Part shown: in pieces, positions 7,958 to 16,239 of the stretch
Layout of the letters: each line of letters starts with the position of its first letter
How positions within the stretch are numbered: the first letter of the stretch is position 1
From: an uncultured Clostridia bacterium
GTDB lineage: Bacteria > Bacillota > Clostridia > TANB77 > CAG-508
Assembly (NCBI GenBank): GCA_934167755.1
Contig: CAKPLT010000009.1
Span: forward strand, 1 to 64,000
Length of the DNA: 64,000 bases
Direction: 5' to 3'
Translations under genes and position numbers: made by a program
Notes under the pieces: model-generated
The model's input: only the letters and a program-made list of their open reading frames with translations
Told to the model about the DNA's origin: nothing
Databases searched by the model: none

Positions 7958-9043
7958 ATGATACTAATAATGACTTCAATTAAAGAAGATCCAATAGCAG
8001 AAATTTTGAAAAAAATTGCTCCCGGAACACCTATAAGAGAAGGACTAGACAATATATTAAAAGCAAAAACAGGTGCATTACTATTAATAACTGATAAACA
8101 AGAAGTTATTGAAGAAATAGTAGATGGTGGCTTTTTTATAAATGAAGATTATACTTCATCAAAATTATATGAATTGGCTAAAATGGACGGAGCAATAGTT
8201 CTAAGTGGAGATATGAAAAAGATATTATTTGCAAATGCACAATTAATTCCATCATATCAAATTCCAACAGTTGAAACAGGCACAAGACATAGGACAGCAG
8301 AAAGAACAGCAAAGCAGACAGGTGAATTAGTAATAAGTATTTCCCAAAGAAGAAACATAATAACTGTATTTAAAGAAAATAATAGATATATATTAGAGGA
8401 TACAGAAGCTGTATTAAATAAAGCAAATCAAGCTATACAAACTCTTGAAAAATACCGAAAAGTATATGATAGTAAACTAAGTATTTTGAATGAATATGAA
8501 TTTAATGACATAGTAACACTTGATAATGTATTAACAGTAATACAAAGAGCAGAAATGGTAATGAAGATTGTTGATGAAATTAAGAAGAAAATATATGAAC
8601 TTGGTGATGATGGCAGATTAGTAAGTATGCAACTAGAAGAATTAATTGGTGGGGTTGAGAAAGAAGAACTTCAGCTAATAAAAGACTATCAGGTAAATGA
8701 TATTGACGCAGAAAAAATATTAGAACAGCTTTCAAGATTAGGGCATGAAGATTTAATAAAAGAACAAGCAATAGCGAAGATTTTAGGATATGAAAGTTTT
8801 GAAAATTTTGAAGACCTTGCTGTATATCCAAAAGGATATAGAATATTAAATAAAGTACCAAGAATGCCAAATTCAATAGTTGAAAATTTAGTAAAATCAT
8901 TTAAATCATTTCAACATATTTTGGTTGCAGAAATAAGTGATTTAGATAAAGTAGATGGAATTGGAGAAGTAAGAGCCAAAACAATCAAACAAACATTAAA
9001 GAAAATGCAAGAACAATTTGCATTTGATAATATATTAATATAA
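7958..9043 (+). CDS. disA: DNA integrity scanning protein DisA (diadenylate cyclase)
   Basis: 361 residues. The N-terminal DAC domain has MDGAIVLSG (DGA) and GTRHRTAERTA, the two nucleotide-binding motifs. A helical spine and a C-terminal helix-hairpin-helix (DKVDGIGEVRAKTIKQTL) follow. DisA makes c-di-AMP from ATP while scanning DNA and stops at branched structures. The start is uncertain: ATG 7958 sits only two to three bases after AGAAAGGA, while ATG 7970 (MTSIKED) lies 12 bases away. Either is possible. It is co-transcribed with radA. Confidence 0.96.
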   Translation: MILIMTSIKEDPIAEILKKIAPGTPIREGLDNILKAKTGALLLITDKQEVIEEIVDGGFFINEDYTSSKLYELAKMDGAIVLSGDMKKILFANAQLIPSYQIPTVETGTRHRTAERTAKQTGELVISISQRRNIITVFKENNRYILEDTEAVLNKANQAIQTLEKYRKVYDSKLSILNEYEFNDIVTLDNVLTVIQRAEMVMKIVDEIKKKIYELGDDGRLVSMQLEELIGGVEKEELQLIKDYQVNDIDAEKILEQLSRLGHEDLIKEQAIAKILGYESFENFEDLAVYPKGYRILNKVPRMPNSIVENLVKSFKSFQHILVAEISDLDKVDGIGEVRAKTIKQTLKKMQEQFAFDNILI

Positions 9044-9062
9044 AAAAGAAAGGAAGAAAAAA

Positions 9063-9884
9063 ATGAAAAAAGCATCAAATATTATTACAATAATTGCATT
9101 AATTTTAATAATTGCATTAATAGGAGGAGTATCTTATGGATACTATAAAAAAACAACAATGAAAGTTAAAAACCCAATAGTTACAATGGAAGTTCAAGAT
9201 TTTGGTACAATTAAACTTGAACTATACCCAGAAATGGCACCACAAACAGTATCAAATTTTGTTACACTTGCACAAAATGGATTTTATGATGGTTTAAAAT
9301 TTCATAGAGTTGTAAAAGGATTTATGATACAAGGTGGAGATTCAAATGGAGATGGAACAGGTTCTCCAAAACTTAGTAATTTAGGAATAACTGATAAAGA
9401 AGATAGAGATTATTGTATTAAAGGAGAATTTCTAGCAAATGGTTATAAAAAAAATACTTTAAAACATACAGAGGGAGTTATATCAATGGCAAGAGCTGAT
9501 TATACTCAAAGTTATTCACAATCATTAACAACAGAAAGCTATAACTCAGCAGGTTCACAATTCTTTATAATGACAGCAGATAATTCATCACTAGATACTT
9601 ATTATGCAGCATTTGGAAAAGTAATTGAAGGTATGGATATAGTTCATAATATAGAAAAAGTTGAAGTTAAAGAAGCTGAATCTGGAGAGGATTCAAGCAG
9701 TTCTAGTAGTGAGTCAACAGAAACAAAAGAAAAAAGTACACCAGTTAATGATGTTATAATTTCTAAAGTTACAGTTGAAACTTATGGTGTAGATTACGGA
9801 AAACCAGATACACTAGAAACATGGAATTATTATGATTGGATTTATAAAACATATGGAATTAATTTAAATCAAAGTAGTAAATAA
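9063..9884 (+). CDS. extracytoplasmic cyclophilin-type peptidylprolyl isomerase
   Basis: 273 residues. A hydrophobic segment (about 8-28) acts as signal anchor. The cyclophilin domain carries KFHRVVKGFMIQGGD and NSAGSQFFIMTADNSSLD, including the catalytic Arg. It catalyses proline cis-trans isomerisation, here presumably in folding of exported proteins. A Ser/Glu-rich insert (SGEDSSSSSSESTETKEK) lies near residue 210. The reading frame ends at TAA 9882, but an acidic tail continues in another frame (see next entry). It is third in the radA-disA operon. Confidence 0.88.
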   Translation: MKKASNIITIIALILIIALIGGVSYGYYKKTTMKVKNPIVTMEVQDFGTIKLELYPEMAPQTVSNFVTLAQNGFYDGLKFHRVVKGFMIQGGDSNGDGTGSPKLSNLGITDKEDRDYCIKGEFLANGYKKNTLKHTEGVISMARADYTQSYSQSLTTESYNSAGSQFFIMTADNSSLDTYYAAFGKVIEGMDIVHNIEKVEVKEAESGEDSSSSSSESTETKEKSTPVNDVIISKVTVETYGVDYGKPDTLETWNYYDWIYKTYGINLNQSSK

Positions 9885-9886
9885 AA

Positions 9887-10039
9887 AATGATGATTTTGA
9901 GGATACAGATTTTGATAATGACTTTTCAGAGGTAAATGAAGAGAAAATGCCAGAAGAGACAGAAAAAACAGAAGAAGTTACAAAATCTGAAAGTGTAGAA
10001 AAAGCAGAAGACTCAGAATCAACAGAAAATTTAAAGTAG
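9887..10039 (+). pseudogene. out-of-frame acidic tail of the cyclophilin gene
   Basis: About 50 codons, open in another frame directly after the isomerase stop, encode a Glu/Asp/Ser/Thr-rich stretch (NDDFEDTDFDNDFSE and onward to STENLK). The run has no start of its own and ends at TAG 10037, just before a terminator. It looks like a C-terminal extension or a lost small gene separated by an indel in the A-rich run at 9879-9888. Confidence 0.45.
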
Positions 10040-10047
10040 TTTATTCA

Positions 10048-10084
10048 AAAAACCTGTTAGACAATGTCTAGCAGGTTTTCTTTA
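10048..10084 (+). terminator. terminator of the radA-disA operon
   Basis: AAACCTGTTAGACA pairs with TGTCTAGCAGGTTT (one G-T), followed by TCTTTAAT. Confidence 0.8.
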
Positions 10085-10104
10085 ATAAAACAAATAAGAA
10101 AAAT

Positions 10105-10130
10105 AAAAAAACGACGATGTCGTTTTTTAT
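10105..10130 (-). terminator. terminator of rpsT
   Basis: AAAAAACGAC GATG TCGTTTTTT, a GC-clamped stem with A/T runs on both sides, just before the rpsT stop on the minus strand. Confidence 0.75.
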
Positions 10131-10397
10131 TTATGCCATAGCGGCATTTAATTTTTTTGATAAGCTAGATTTTTTTCTAGAAGCAGTGTTTTTTACAATT
10201 ACACCTTTTGTGCAAGCTTGATCAATTTTTTTAGTAGCTTCAGAAAATAGAACCTTAGCTTCTTCTAAATTACCTGCAACAATAGCTTCTTCAAATTTCT
10301 TAACAGCTGATTTATAACCAGTTTTTATCATATTATTTTCTAATGTTTTTTTCTCAATAATTTTAACTCTTTTTTTAGCTGATTTTATATTTGGCAT
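10131..10397 (-). CDS. rpsT: ribosomal protein S20
   Basis: 88 residues from ATG 10397 (MPNIKSAKKRVKIIEKK), the normal S20 length. AGGAGG lies upstream, and a longer start (10472) would overlap the promoter. Highly basic and Lys/Ala rich, with SRKKSSLSKKLNAAMA at the end. It binds 16S rRNA early in 30S assembly. It is monocistronic with its own promoter and terminator. The distance from AGGAGG to the ATG is long (about 11 bases), and S20 translation is known to be tuned in other bacteria. Confidence 0.95.
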   Translation of the reverse strand: MPNIKSAKKRVKIIEKKTLENNMIKTGYKSAVKKFEEAIVAGNLEEAKVLFSEATKKIDQACTKGVIVKNTASRKKSSLSKKLNAAMA

Positions 10398-10443
10398 ATG
10401 TGATGCACCTCCTCTTAGTAAATAATAAACTATAACGCATAAC

Positions 10444-10472
10444 ATTATATCATACAAGTTTTGATTTGACAA
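10444..10472 (-). promoter_or_regulatory. rpsT promoter
   Basis: On the minus strand TTGTCA, 17-base spacer, TATAAT, about 47 bases upstream of the rpsT ATG. It shows that the longer open frame up to 10472 is not translated. Confidence 0.7.
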
Positions 10473-10553
10473 GTCCTAATAAGAAAATTTTTACAAAAAC
10501 AATTTATGTTAATTTTTGTTGACAAAATTCCTACTAAAATTGCTTGAAAACTT

Positions 10554-10582
10554 AAAGATGTTTTTGTAAAATATAATTATAG
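10554..10582 (+). promoter_or_regulatory. promoter of the HTH-LemA-DUF3137 operon
   Basis: TTGAAA (10554-10559), 17-base spacer, TAAAAT (10577-10582), about 40 bases upstream of the ATG. Confidence 0.6.
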
Positions 10583-10623
10583 AATGCAAATTTATTGCAA
10601 ATAAAATAAAAGGAGAAAGTAAA

Positions 10624-11451
10624 ATGAAATTTAATGAAAAATTAATTGAATTAAGAAGGAAAGAAGGATTATCACAAGAAGAACTTGGATACAAGTTAAA
10701 TGTTACAAGACAAACTGTATCCAAATGGGAACTAGGGCAAACAACACCAGAAATGGACAAACTGATAGAATTAGGTAAAATATTTAATGTCAGTGTAGAT
10801 AATTTAATAAATAATTCAGAAATATCAAAAAATAAAACTACACAAATAGAAGATGAACCAATAATAAATACAGAGAATAGTAAAAAAGAAAAGAACATCA
10901 AAACAATAATAATTGTTATTTTTGTAGTTATCATAATATCAATAATAGTAAGATTAACTACCATTTTATCAATATTTAATAAAACAACAAGTTCACAAAG
11001 TAATGCAGAAAATATGTTTAAAAATATTTTTGATACAGCACTAAATATTATAAATAAAGCAGCTGATAATATGGAACAAACAGATAATGAAATAAATATT
11101 GAAACAAATAAAGACACAAATGAAATGAATAATGAAATTAACAATGTGTATAATCAATTTAAAGAAGAAGAAAATAAAAGGGAGAATGAGCAGGACATAA
11201 GAAATTTCAATTTTTACTTTAGTAATGGAACAAATAATGGATTTTTTGTAAAAAGTACTTTAGATAAAATAATTACAAGTAATAAGACAAATGAGAGAAA
11301 AATAACATTAAAATATAATGGTGTAGAAACACAAGACTCAGATGTGATTAAAGAAACAAAGAAAAAAATTGATGATAGAAAAAATTATGAAATTTCTTTA
11401 GACTATGATAGTGAGGGATACATAAATTTAATAACAATTGAAGATTTATAA
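10624..11451 (+). CDS. XRE-type HTH transcription regulator with membrane anchor
   Basis: 275 residues. The N-terminal helix-turn-helix (LSQEELGYKLNVTRQTVSKW, about 17-36) is followed by a linker and one membrane segment (about 94-116, VIFVVIIISIIVRLTTILSI). An Asn/Glu-rich extracytoplasmic region and a small C-terminal domain end it. This layout suggests a membrane-bound DNA-binding protein that senses something outside. It shares a transcript with LemA and DUF3137 genes, and the leader is short. The regulated genes are unknown; autoregulation is plausible. Confidence 0.85.
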   Translation: MKFNEKLIELRRKEGLSQEELGYKLNVTRQTVSKWELGQTTPEMDKLIELGKIFNVSVDNLINNSEISKNKTTQIEDEPIINTENSKKEKNIKTIIIVIFVVIIISIIVRLTTILSIFNKTTSSQSNAENMFKNIFDTALNIINKAADNMEQTDNEINIETNKDTNEMNNEINNVYNQFKEEENKRENEQDIRNFNFYFSNGTNNGFFVKSTLDKIITSNKTNERKITLKYNGVETQDSDVIKETKKKIDDRKNYEISLDYDSEGYINLITIEDL

Positions 11452-11466
11452 AAATAGGAGCATAAA

Positions 11467-12003
11467 ATGATAATATTAATTATAATAGCAATATTACTAA
11501 TCATTATATTAAGTAAGTATAATAGTTTAGTAAAAGCAAGAAACAAAGTGAAACAAGCTGAATCTGGTATAGATGTATATCTAAATCAAAGATTTGATTT
11601 AATCCCCAATTTAGTAGAATGTGTAAAAGCATATTCTAAATATGAACAAAGTATATTTACAGAAATAGCAGATTTAAGGTCTAACTATATAAAAGAAACA
11701 AAAAATATAAAAAGTGCAGAAAAATTAAACAATAAGATGAATCAACTTATAGCAGTATCAGAAAATTATCCAGATTTAAAAGCAGATGAACAATATTTGA
11801 ATTTACAAAAAACATTAACTAAATTAGAAAGTCAATTACAGGCAGCAAGAAGAATATATAATTTAGAAGTTACAGAATATAACAATAAAATAGATGTAAT
11901 TCCTTCTAATATAGTGGCTGGATTATTTGGATTTAAACATGCTCAATTATTTGAAATTGAAGAATATAAAAAAGAAAATATTAATATGAAATTTGAGGAT
12001 TAA
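11467..12003 (+). CDS. LemA family protein
   Basis: 178 residues. One N-terminal membrane segment (MIILIIIAILLIIILSKYN) is followed by NSLVKARNKVKQAESGIDVY and LNQRFDLIPNLVECVKAYSK, both typical of LemA. The rest is a helical bundle. LemA proteins face the outside and are found with DUF3137 or TPM-domain partners. Their job is unclear. AGGAGC gives the ribosome site and the spacing to the flanking genes is 15 and 4 bases, so this is one operon. Confidence 0.92.
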   Translation: MIILIIIAILLIIILSKYNSLVKARNKVKQAESGIDVYLNQRFDLIPNLVECVKAYSKYEQSIFTEIADLRSNYIKETKNIKSAEKLNNKMNQLIAVSENYPDLKADEQYLNLQKTLTKLESQLQAARRIYNLEVTEYNNKIDVIPSNIVAGLFGFKHAQLFEIEEYKKENINMKFED

Positions 12004-12007
12004 TTAA

Positions 12008-12961
12008 ATGAAAACAATTGAGGAAATTTATAATAAATTACAAAATGAAAAAGAAGTTAAAGAATTAAATGAAGAGTGGAAAGAATTAACTAAAAATAGA
12101 AAAAAACAGCTTAAAATTACTACAATAGTAAGTGTAATACTAGACATATTTATAATAATTTTTTTTGGAAAAACTATGATATCAAATTTAATGATTTTAT
12201 TACTAGTAATAGCAATTTTAGACATTATGATTTTTGTTATTGTAACAATAATTTCGCAAATAACGCCAAAACAATTAAATTTTAATAAAAAATATAAAGA
12301 TATAGTAGTAAAAAGCATTATCAATAATTTTTACAATAACTCAGAATATTTTCCAGATAAACCTATGCCAGAATATATTTATAAAAATAATGGGTATGAA
12401 TTTTATAATAGATATAAATCAAAAGAATATTTTGAAGCGCAAATAAATAATAAATATGGTATTCAAATGGCAGAAGTAGAAACTACAAAAGAAGTGGAGC
12501 GTACAAATTCTAAAGGAGAAAAAGAAATAGAAAATGTAAGAGTATTTAATGGATTATTTGCTAAAATTGTAATAGATAAATCAATAAATTCAGAACTAAA
12601 AGTAATGCAAGATAAATTATTTAAACTTTACAAAGATAGAGTAAGTATGGACTCAAGTGAATTTGAAAAATATTTCGATGTAAAAGCTTCTGATTCAATA
12701 ATAGCAATGCAGCTATTGACTGCAGATGTTATGGAGGAACTAGTAAAATGTGAAAACAATACAAATATGAAGTATGATATAACCATAAGAAATAATGAAA
12801 TATATTTAAGATTTCATTCTGGAACTATGTCATTTAATATGGAGGAATTAAAAGATGGAGTATTAGATAAAAATGTAATACACAGATATTTTTATACATT
12901 AAATTTTACTTATAATTTAGCAAATAAATTGATTGATACGATAAATGATACACAAATATAA
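12008..12961 (+). CDS. DUF3137 family membrane protein
   Basis: 317 residues. Charged N-terminus, then two membrane segments (about 38-58 and 62-82), then a cytoplasmic domain with FNGLFAKIVIDKSINSEL and FEKYFDVKASDSIIAMQLL. These fit DUF3137, a usual neighbour of lemA. The two genes are 4 bases apart, so the products probably act as a pair at the membrane. No catalytic residues are recognised. Confidence 0.8.
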   Translation: MKTIEEIYNKLQNEKEVKELNEEWKELTKNRKKQLKITTIVSVILDIFIIIFFGKTMISNLMILLLVIAILDIMIFVIVTIISQITPKQLNFNKKYKDIVVKSIINNFYNNSEYFPDKPMPEYIYKNNGYEFYNRYKSKEYFEAQINNKYGIQMAEVETTKEVERTNSKGEKEIENVRVFNGLFAKIVIDKSINSELKVMQDKLFKLYKDRVSMDSSEFEKYFDVKASDSIIAMQLLTADVMEELVKCENNTNMKYDITIRNNEIYLRFHSGTMSFNMEELKDGVLDKNVIHRYFYTLNFTYNLANKLIDTINDTQI

Positions 12962-12970
12962 CCAGAGAAA

Positions 12971-13002
12971 AATAGTTTCTAAGAAATTAGAATCTATTTT
13001 TT
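12971..13002 (+). terminator. terminator of the LemA operon
   Basis: AATAGTTTCTA / TAGAATCTATT stem with an internal mismatch, followed by seven T. Confidence 0.65.
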
Positions 13003-13027
13003 TATATAATAGAAAAGTTTTACTTTC

Positions 13028-13129
13028 CTATTATATAAAAGCTACAATTGTTAACCCTTTGAGATTTTCTCCTTATAGTCGAAAACTCAAATCGGGCAAG
13101 AACAAAGGGCAACTATGTTGCTTTGTTCT
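13028..13129 (+). repeat. 102-bp two-hairpin repeat, copy 2
   Basis: By eye it matches 61064-61165 with 7 differences over 102 bases and no gaps. Hairpin 1 pairs TTTGAGATTTTC with GAAAACTCAAA. Hairpin 2 pairs AGAACAAAGGGCAAC with GTTGCTTTGTTCT. The A-T pair here in hairpin 2 is a G-C pair in the other copy, a compensatory change. Its first 10 bases also pair with 13003-13012. No coding potential is seen. Confidence 0.85.
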
Positions 13130-13157
13130 ACACAGTAACTTTTTTAGTATCAAAATA

Positions 13158-13186
13158 TTGCACTTGTAGGGATATTATGTTATATT
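13158..13186 (+). promoter_or_regulatory. promoter of rpiB operon
   Basis: TTGCAC (13158-13163), 17-base spacer, TATATT (13181-13186), just after the repeat element. Confidence 0.5.
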
Positions 13187-13235
13187 AATATAGGCAGGAT
13201 AGAACTGCAGAACATATGAAAGGAAAGTGATATAA

Positions 13236-13682
13236 ATGATAGCTATAGGTAGTGATCATGGAGGATACAAATTAAAAGAAGAAATAAAAAAATATTTAGA
13301 AGAAAAAGAAATTGAATATATAGACTGTGGAACATTTAATAAAGAAAGTGTAGATTATCCTGAAATAGCAAAAACAGTAGCATTAGAAATTCAAAATAAA
13401 GAATGTGATAAAGGAATATTAATATGTCGTTCAGGAATAGGAATGAGCATTGTTGGAAATAAATTTAAAGGAATAAGATGTGCAAAATGTAATGATGAAG
13501 AAGAAGCAAAATACTCAAGAATGCATAATGATGCAAATGTATTAGCACTAGGTGCAGACTATATAGATACAAGTAAAGCAATAAGAATTGTTAGAATGTG
13601 GCTTGCGACAGAATTTGAAGGTGGAAGACATACAGAAAGGATAAAAATAATAGATGAGATAGAAAACGAAAATATGAAATAA
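13236..13682 (+). CDS. rpiB: ribose-5-phosphate isomerase B
   Basis: 148 residues, the RpiB/LacAB length. The start MIAIGSDHGGYKLKEEIKKY holds the conserved SDHxG. CRSGIGMSIVGNKFKGIRC carries the catalytic Cys (usually CGTGIG, here CRSGIG), and MHNDANVLALGA the His region. It interconverts ribose 5-phosphate and ribulose 5-phosphate in the pentose phosphate pathway. Some relatives use other sugar phosphates. AAAGGAAAGTG provides the ribosome site. It heads an operon with tagO and mscL. Confidence 0.93.
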   Translation: MIAIGSDHGGYKLKEEIKKYLEEKEIEYIDCGTFNKESVDYPEIAKTVALEIQNKECDKGILICRSGIGMSIVGNKFKGIRCAKCNDEEEAKYSRMHNDANVLALGADYIDTSKAIRIVRMWLATEFEGGRHTERIKIIDEIENENMK

Positions 13683-13698
13683 TGGAGGCCAAGTAGAT

Positions 13699-14799
13699 AT
13701 GTGGGGAAATATAGCAATAGCATTTATATTAGCATTTATAGTATCTTTTATGGCAACACCATATACTATAAAAATAGCTAATAAAATTGGTGCAGTAGAT
13801 GTGCCAAAAGACAAAAGAAGAATGCATACTAAAAAAATGCCTAAATTTGGTGGACCAGCAGTAATATTAGGTTTTTTAGTATCAATGATATATTTACTAA
13901 TAATAATGAGTGTAGAAGGAAGTATAGATTTATTTTCTGAACAAGAATATGGAAAAAAATTATTAGGTTTAATGCTTGGAATAGTAGCAATTGGAATTAC
14001 AGGAGTTCTTGACGATACAAAAACATTGAAATGGTGGCAACAATTACTAGGACAAGTTATTGCAGCAGTAATTGTAGTATCATTTGGTATAAGAATTGAA
14101 CATTTAGATATACCTTTTCTATATAGAGTAGGATTAAATGATATGTTTTCCACAATTGTTACGATAATGTGGATAGTTGGTGTTACAAATGCGATAAATT
14201 TGATTGATGGGTTAGATGGATTATCATCAGGAATATCATTAATATCATGTATATCATTATTAATAATATTTTTAATGAATAATTCGCCAATGATTGCAAC
14301 AGTATTAGTAACTGCATTAAGTGGTGCATTAGTAGGTTTCTTACCATTTAATTTTTCACCTGCAAAAACATTTATTGGAGATACAGGTTCAAACTTTTTA
14401 GGATTTATGTTGGCTGTGGTTTCAATATTAGGAGTTGCAAAAACATATACAGCAGCAGTAATAGTTTTACCTGTAATTGTTTTGGGATTACCAATATTTG
14501 ATGTAATATTTGCAATTATTAGAAGAATTATAAAAGGAAAATCAATAAAAGCTGTATTCAAACCAGACAAAGGACATTTACACCATAAATTAGTTGCAAA
14601 AGGATTCACACAAAAACAAGCTGTATTGATTTTATATGGATTAAGTGCTTCACTTGGAATGTTTGCAATAATTTTATTTGACAGTGGAATTTGGAAAGCA
14701 TTATCATTTTTATTAATGATAATTGCTGCAATTGCAATAGGATATAGAAATTTTATAAAAGAGAAAGAAAGTAAACCTAAATTAATTGATAATAAATAA
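13699..14799 (+). CDS. tagO: undecaprenyl-phosphate GlcNAc-1-phosphate transferase (TagO/WecA type)
   Basis: 366 residues with about ten membrane segments. Family motifs in order are RMHTKKMPKFGG, DDTKTLKWWQQLLGQ, NAINLIDGLDGLSSG, FIGDTGSNFLGFML and KGHLHHKLVAKG. The enzyme moves GlcNAc-1-phosphate from UDP-GlcNAc to undecaprenyl phosphate and so starts wall teichoic acid or other surface polymers. The absence of muramyl-peptide genes nearby and the HLHHK signature favour TagO/WecA over MraY. It lies 16 bases after rpiB. Confidence 0.9.
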   Translation: MWGNIAIAFILAFIVSFMATPYTIKIANKIGAVDVPKDKRRMHTKKMPKFGGPAVILGFLVSMIYLLIIMSVEGSIDLFSEQEYGKKLLGLMLGIVAIGITGVLDDTKTLKWWQQLLGQVIAAVIVVSFGIRIEHLDIPFLYRVGLNDMFSTIVTIMWIVGVTNAINLIDGLDGLSSGISLISCISLLIIFLMNNSPMIATVLVTALSGALVGFLPFNFSPAKTFIGDTGSNFLGFMLAVVSILGVAKTYTAAVIVLPVIVLGLPIFDVIFAIIRRIIKGKSIKAVFKPDKGHLHHKLVAKGFTQKQAVLILYGLSASLGMFAIILFDSGIWKALSFLLMIIAAIAIGYRNFIKEKESKPKLIDNK

Positions 14800-14810
14800 A
14801 GGGGTAGAAA

Positions 14811-15326
14811 ATGAAAAATAAGAAGAAAAATAAAAGCAATACATTAAAAGAATTTAAAGAATTTGCATTAAAAGGAAATGTTATGGATATGGCAATAGGT
14901 GTTGTAATAGGTGGTGCATTTCAAAAAATAGTAAATTCATTAGTAAATGATATAATAATGCCAGCAATATCAATACTTATTGGAAAAGTTGATTTTTCAG
15001 ATATGGTATTAAATGTTGGGGATGCATCCATAAAATATGGTAATTTTATTACAACAATAGTTGACTTTTTGATAATAGCATTTTCAATTTTCATTGCAAT
15101 AAAATATATGACTAAATTAAGCAAGATAAAAGATATTAGTGAAGAAATGGCAATTAAATTGGACAAGAATGGAAATGTAAAAGAATATATTGAGGGAAAA
15201 AAGAAAGAAGAAGTAAAAGAACCAGAAACAAAGATATGTCCATATTGTTTAACAGAGATAAAATATCATGCAACAAGATGTCCTAATTGTACATCAGAGT
15301 TAGTTAAAGAAAAAGAAGAAGTTTAG
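14811..15326 (+). CDS. mscL: large-conductance mechanosensitive channel MscL with zinc ribbon
   Basis: 171 residues. The start FKEFALKGNVMDMAIGVVIG and the second segment VDFLIIAFSIFIAIKYMTKL are typical of MscL. The C-terminal extension ends in CPYCLTEIKYHATRCPNC, a zinc ribbon of about 25 residues not present in the E. coli protein. The channel opens under membrane tension to release solutes in osmotic downshock. The ribbon would sit in the cytoplasm. Ribosome site AAAGGGG. The operon continues into hslO with a 12-base gap. Confidence 0.94.
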   Translation: MKNKKKNKSNTLKEFKEFALKGNVMDMAIGVVIGGAFQKIVNSLVNDIIMPAISILIGKVDFSDMVLNVGDASIKYGNFITTIVDFLIIAFSIFIAIKYMTKLSKIKDISEEMAIKLDKNGNVKEYIEGKKKEEVKEPETKICPYCLTEIKYHATRCPNCTSELVKEKEEV

Positions 15327-15338
15327 GAAGGAGCAAAA

Positions 15339-16223
15339 ATGAAAGACCAAATAATAAAATTTTTAGCACACAATGGAAAAATATCAGTAGCTTGTTGTTC
15401 AACAACAAATTTAGTAGAAGAAGCAAGAAAGTTACATGATTTAAGTCCACTTGCAACAGCAGCAATAGGAAGAGTTTTAACAATAACAGCATTAATTGGT
15501 TCAGAAATGAAAAACAAAACAGATAAATTAACAATTCAAATAAAAGGAAATGGACCAATAGGCAAAATAGTAGCAGTATCAAATAATTCTTCACATGTAA
15601 AAGCATGTATAACAAATCCACATGCAGATTTACCATTAAATGAATTTGGAAAATTAGATGTAGGTGGTGCAATAGGAAATCAAGGTTTTATAAATGTAAT
15701 AAAAGATATTGGATTAAAAGAACCATATATAGGAATAAGTCCATTAACATCAGGAGAAATAGCAGAGGACTTTGCAAATTATTTTCAAACATCAGAACAA
15801 AAGCAAACTGCAGTTGCACTTGGAGTTTTAGTAGATAAAGATGGAGTTCGTTCAAGTGGTGGGTATATAATAACACCAATGCCAGATGCAACAGAAGAAG
15901 AGATATCAAAAGTAGAGCAATCAATATTTAAAGCGGGAGCAATCTCAAAGATGTTAGATAATAAATTAAGTTTAGAGGAAATTGCTCAAAAAGTAACAGG
16001 AGATGAAAATGTACAAATTATTGATACATCAATAGAGCCTGAATATGAATGTAAATGTAGCAAAGAAAAATTTGCAGATGGATTAATGACACTTGGAAAT
16101 GAACAATTATCTGAATTAATAGAAGAAGATGGAAAAGCAGAAATTCAATGTCAATTTTGTAACAAAAAATATAATTTTAATAAAGAAGAATTAGAAGAAA
16201 TTTTAATAAGAATTAAAAAATAA
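15339..16223 (+). CDS. hslO: redox-regulated chaperone Hsp33
   Basis: 294 residues. The N-terminal domain has AAIGRVLTITALIGSEMKN and KGNGPIGKIVAVSNNSSHVK. The C-terminal redox switch has CKCSKEKF and CQFCNKKY, the CxC...CxxC zinc centre. Oxidation of these four Cys releases zinc and turns on the holdase activity, protecting proteins under oxidative stress. Length and motifs are normal. AAGGAGC is the ribosome site. It is co-transcribed with mscL and ppaC. Confidence 0.96.
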   Translation: MKDQIIKFLAHNGKISVACCSTTNLVEEARKLHDLSPLATAAIGRVLTITALIGSEMKNKTDKLTIQIKGNGPIGKIVAVSNNSSHVKACITNPHADLPLNEFGKLDVGGAIGNQGFINVIKDIGLKEPYIGISPLTSGEIAEDFANYFQTSEQKQTAVALGVLVDKDGVRSSGGYIITPMPDATEEEISKVEQSIFKAGAISKMLDNKLSLEEIAQKVTGDENVQIIDTSIEPEYECKCSKEKFADGLMTLGNEQLSELIEEDGKAEIQCQFCNKKYNFNKEELEEILIRIKK

Positions 16224-16239
16224 AAAGGAGAAGATAAAA

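Noticed and set aside
15304..15672. Long open frames on the opposite strand of hslO, ABC-F, comEC and NlpC genes
   Set aside because: They are Leu/Phe-rich shadows of AT-rich coding strands without ribosome sites or recognisable motifs.
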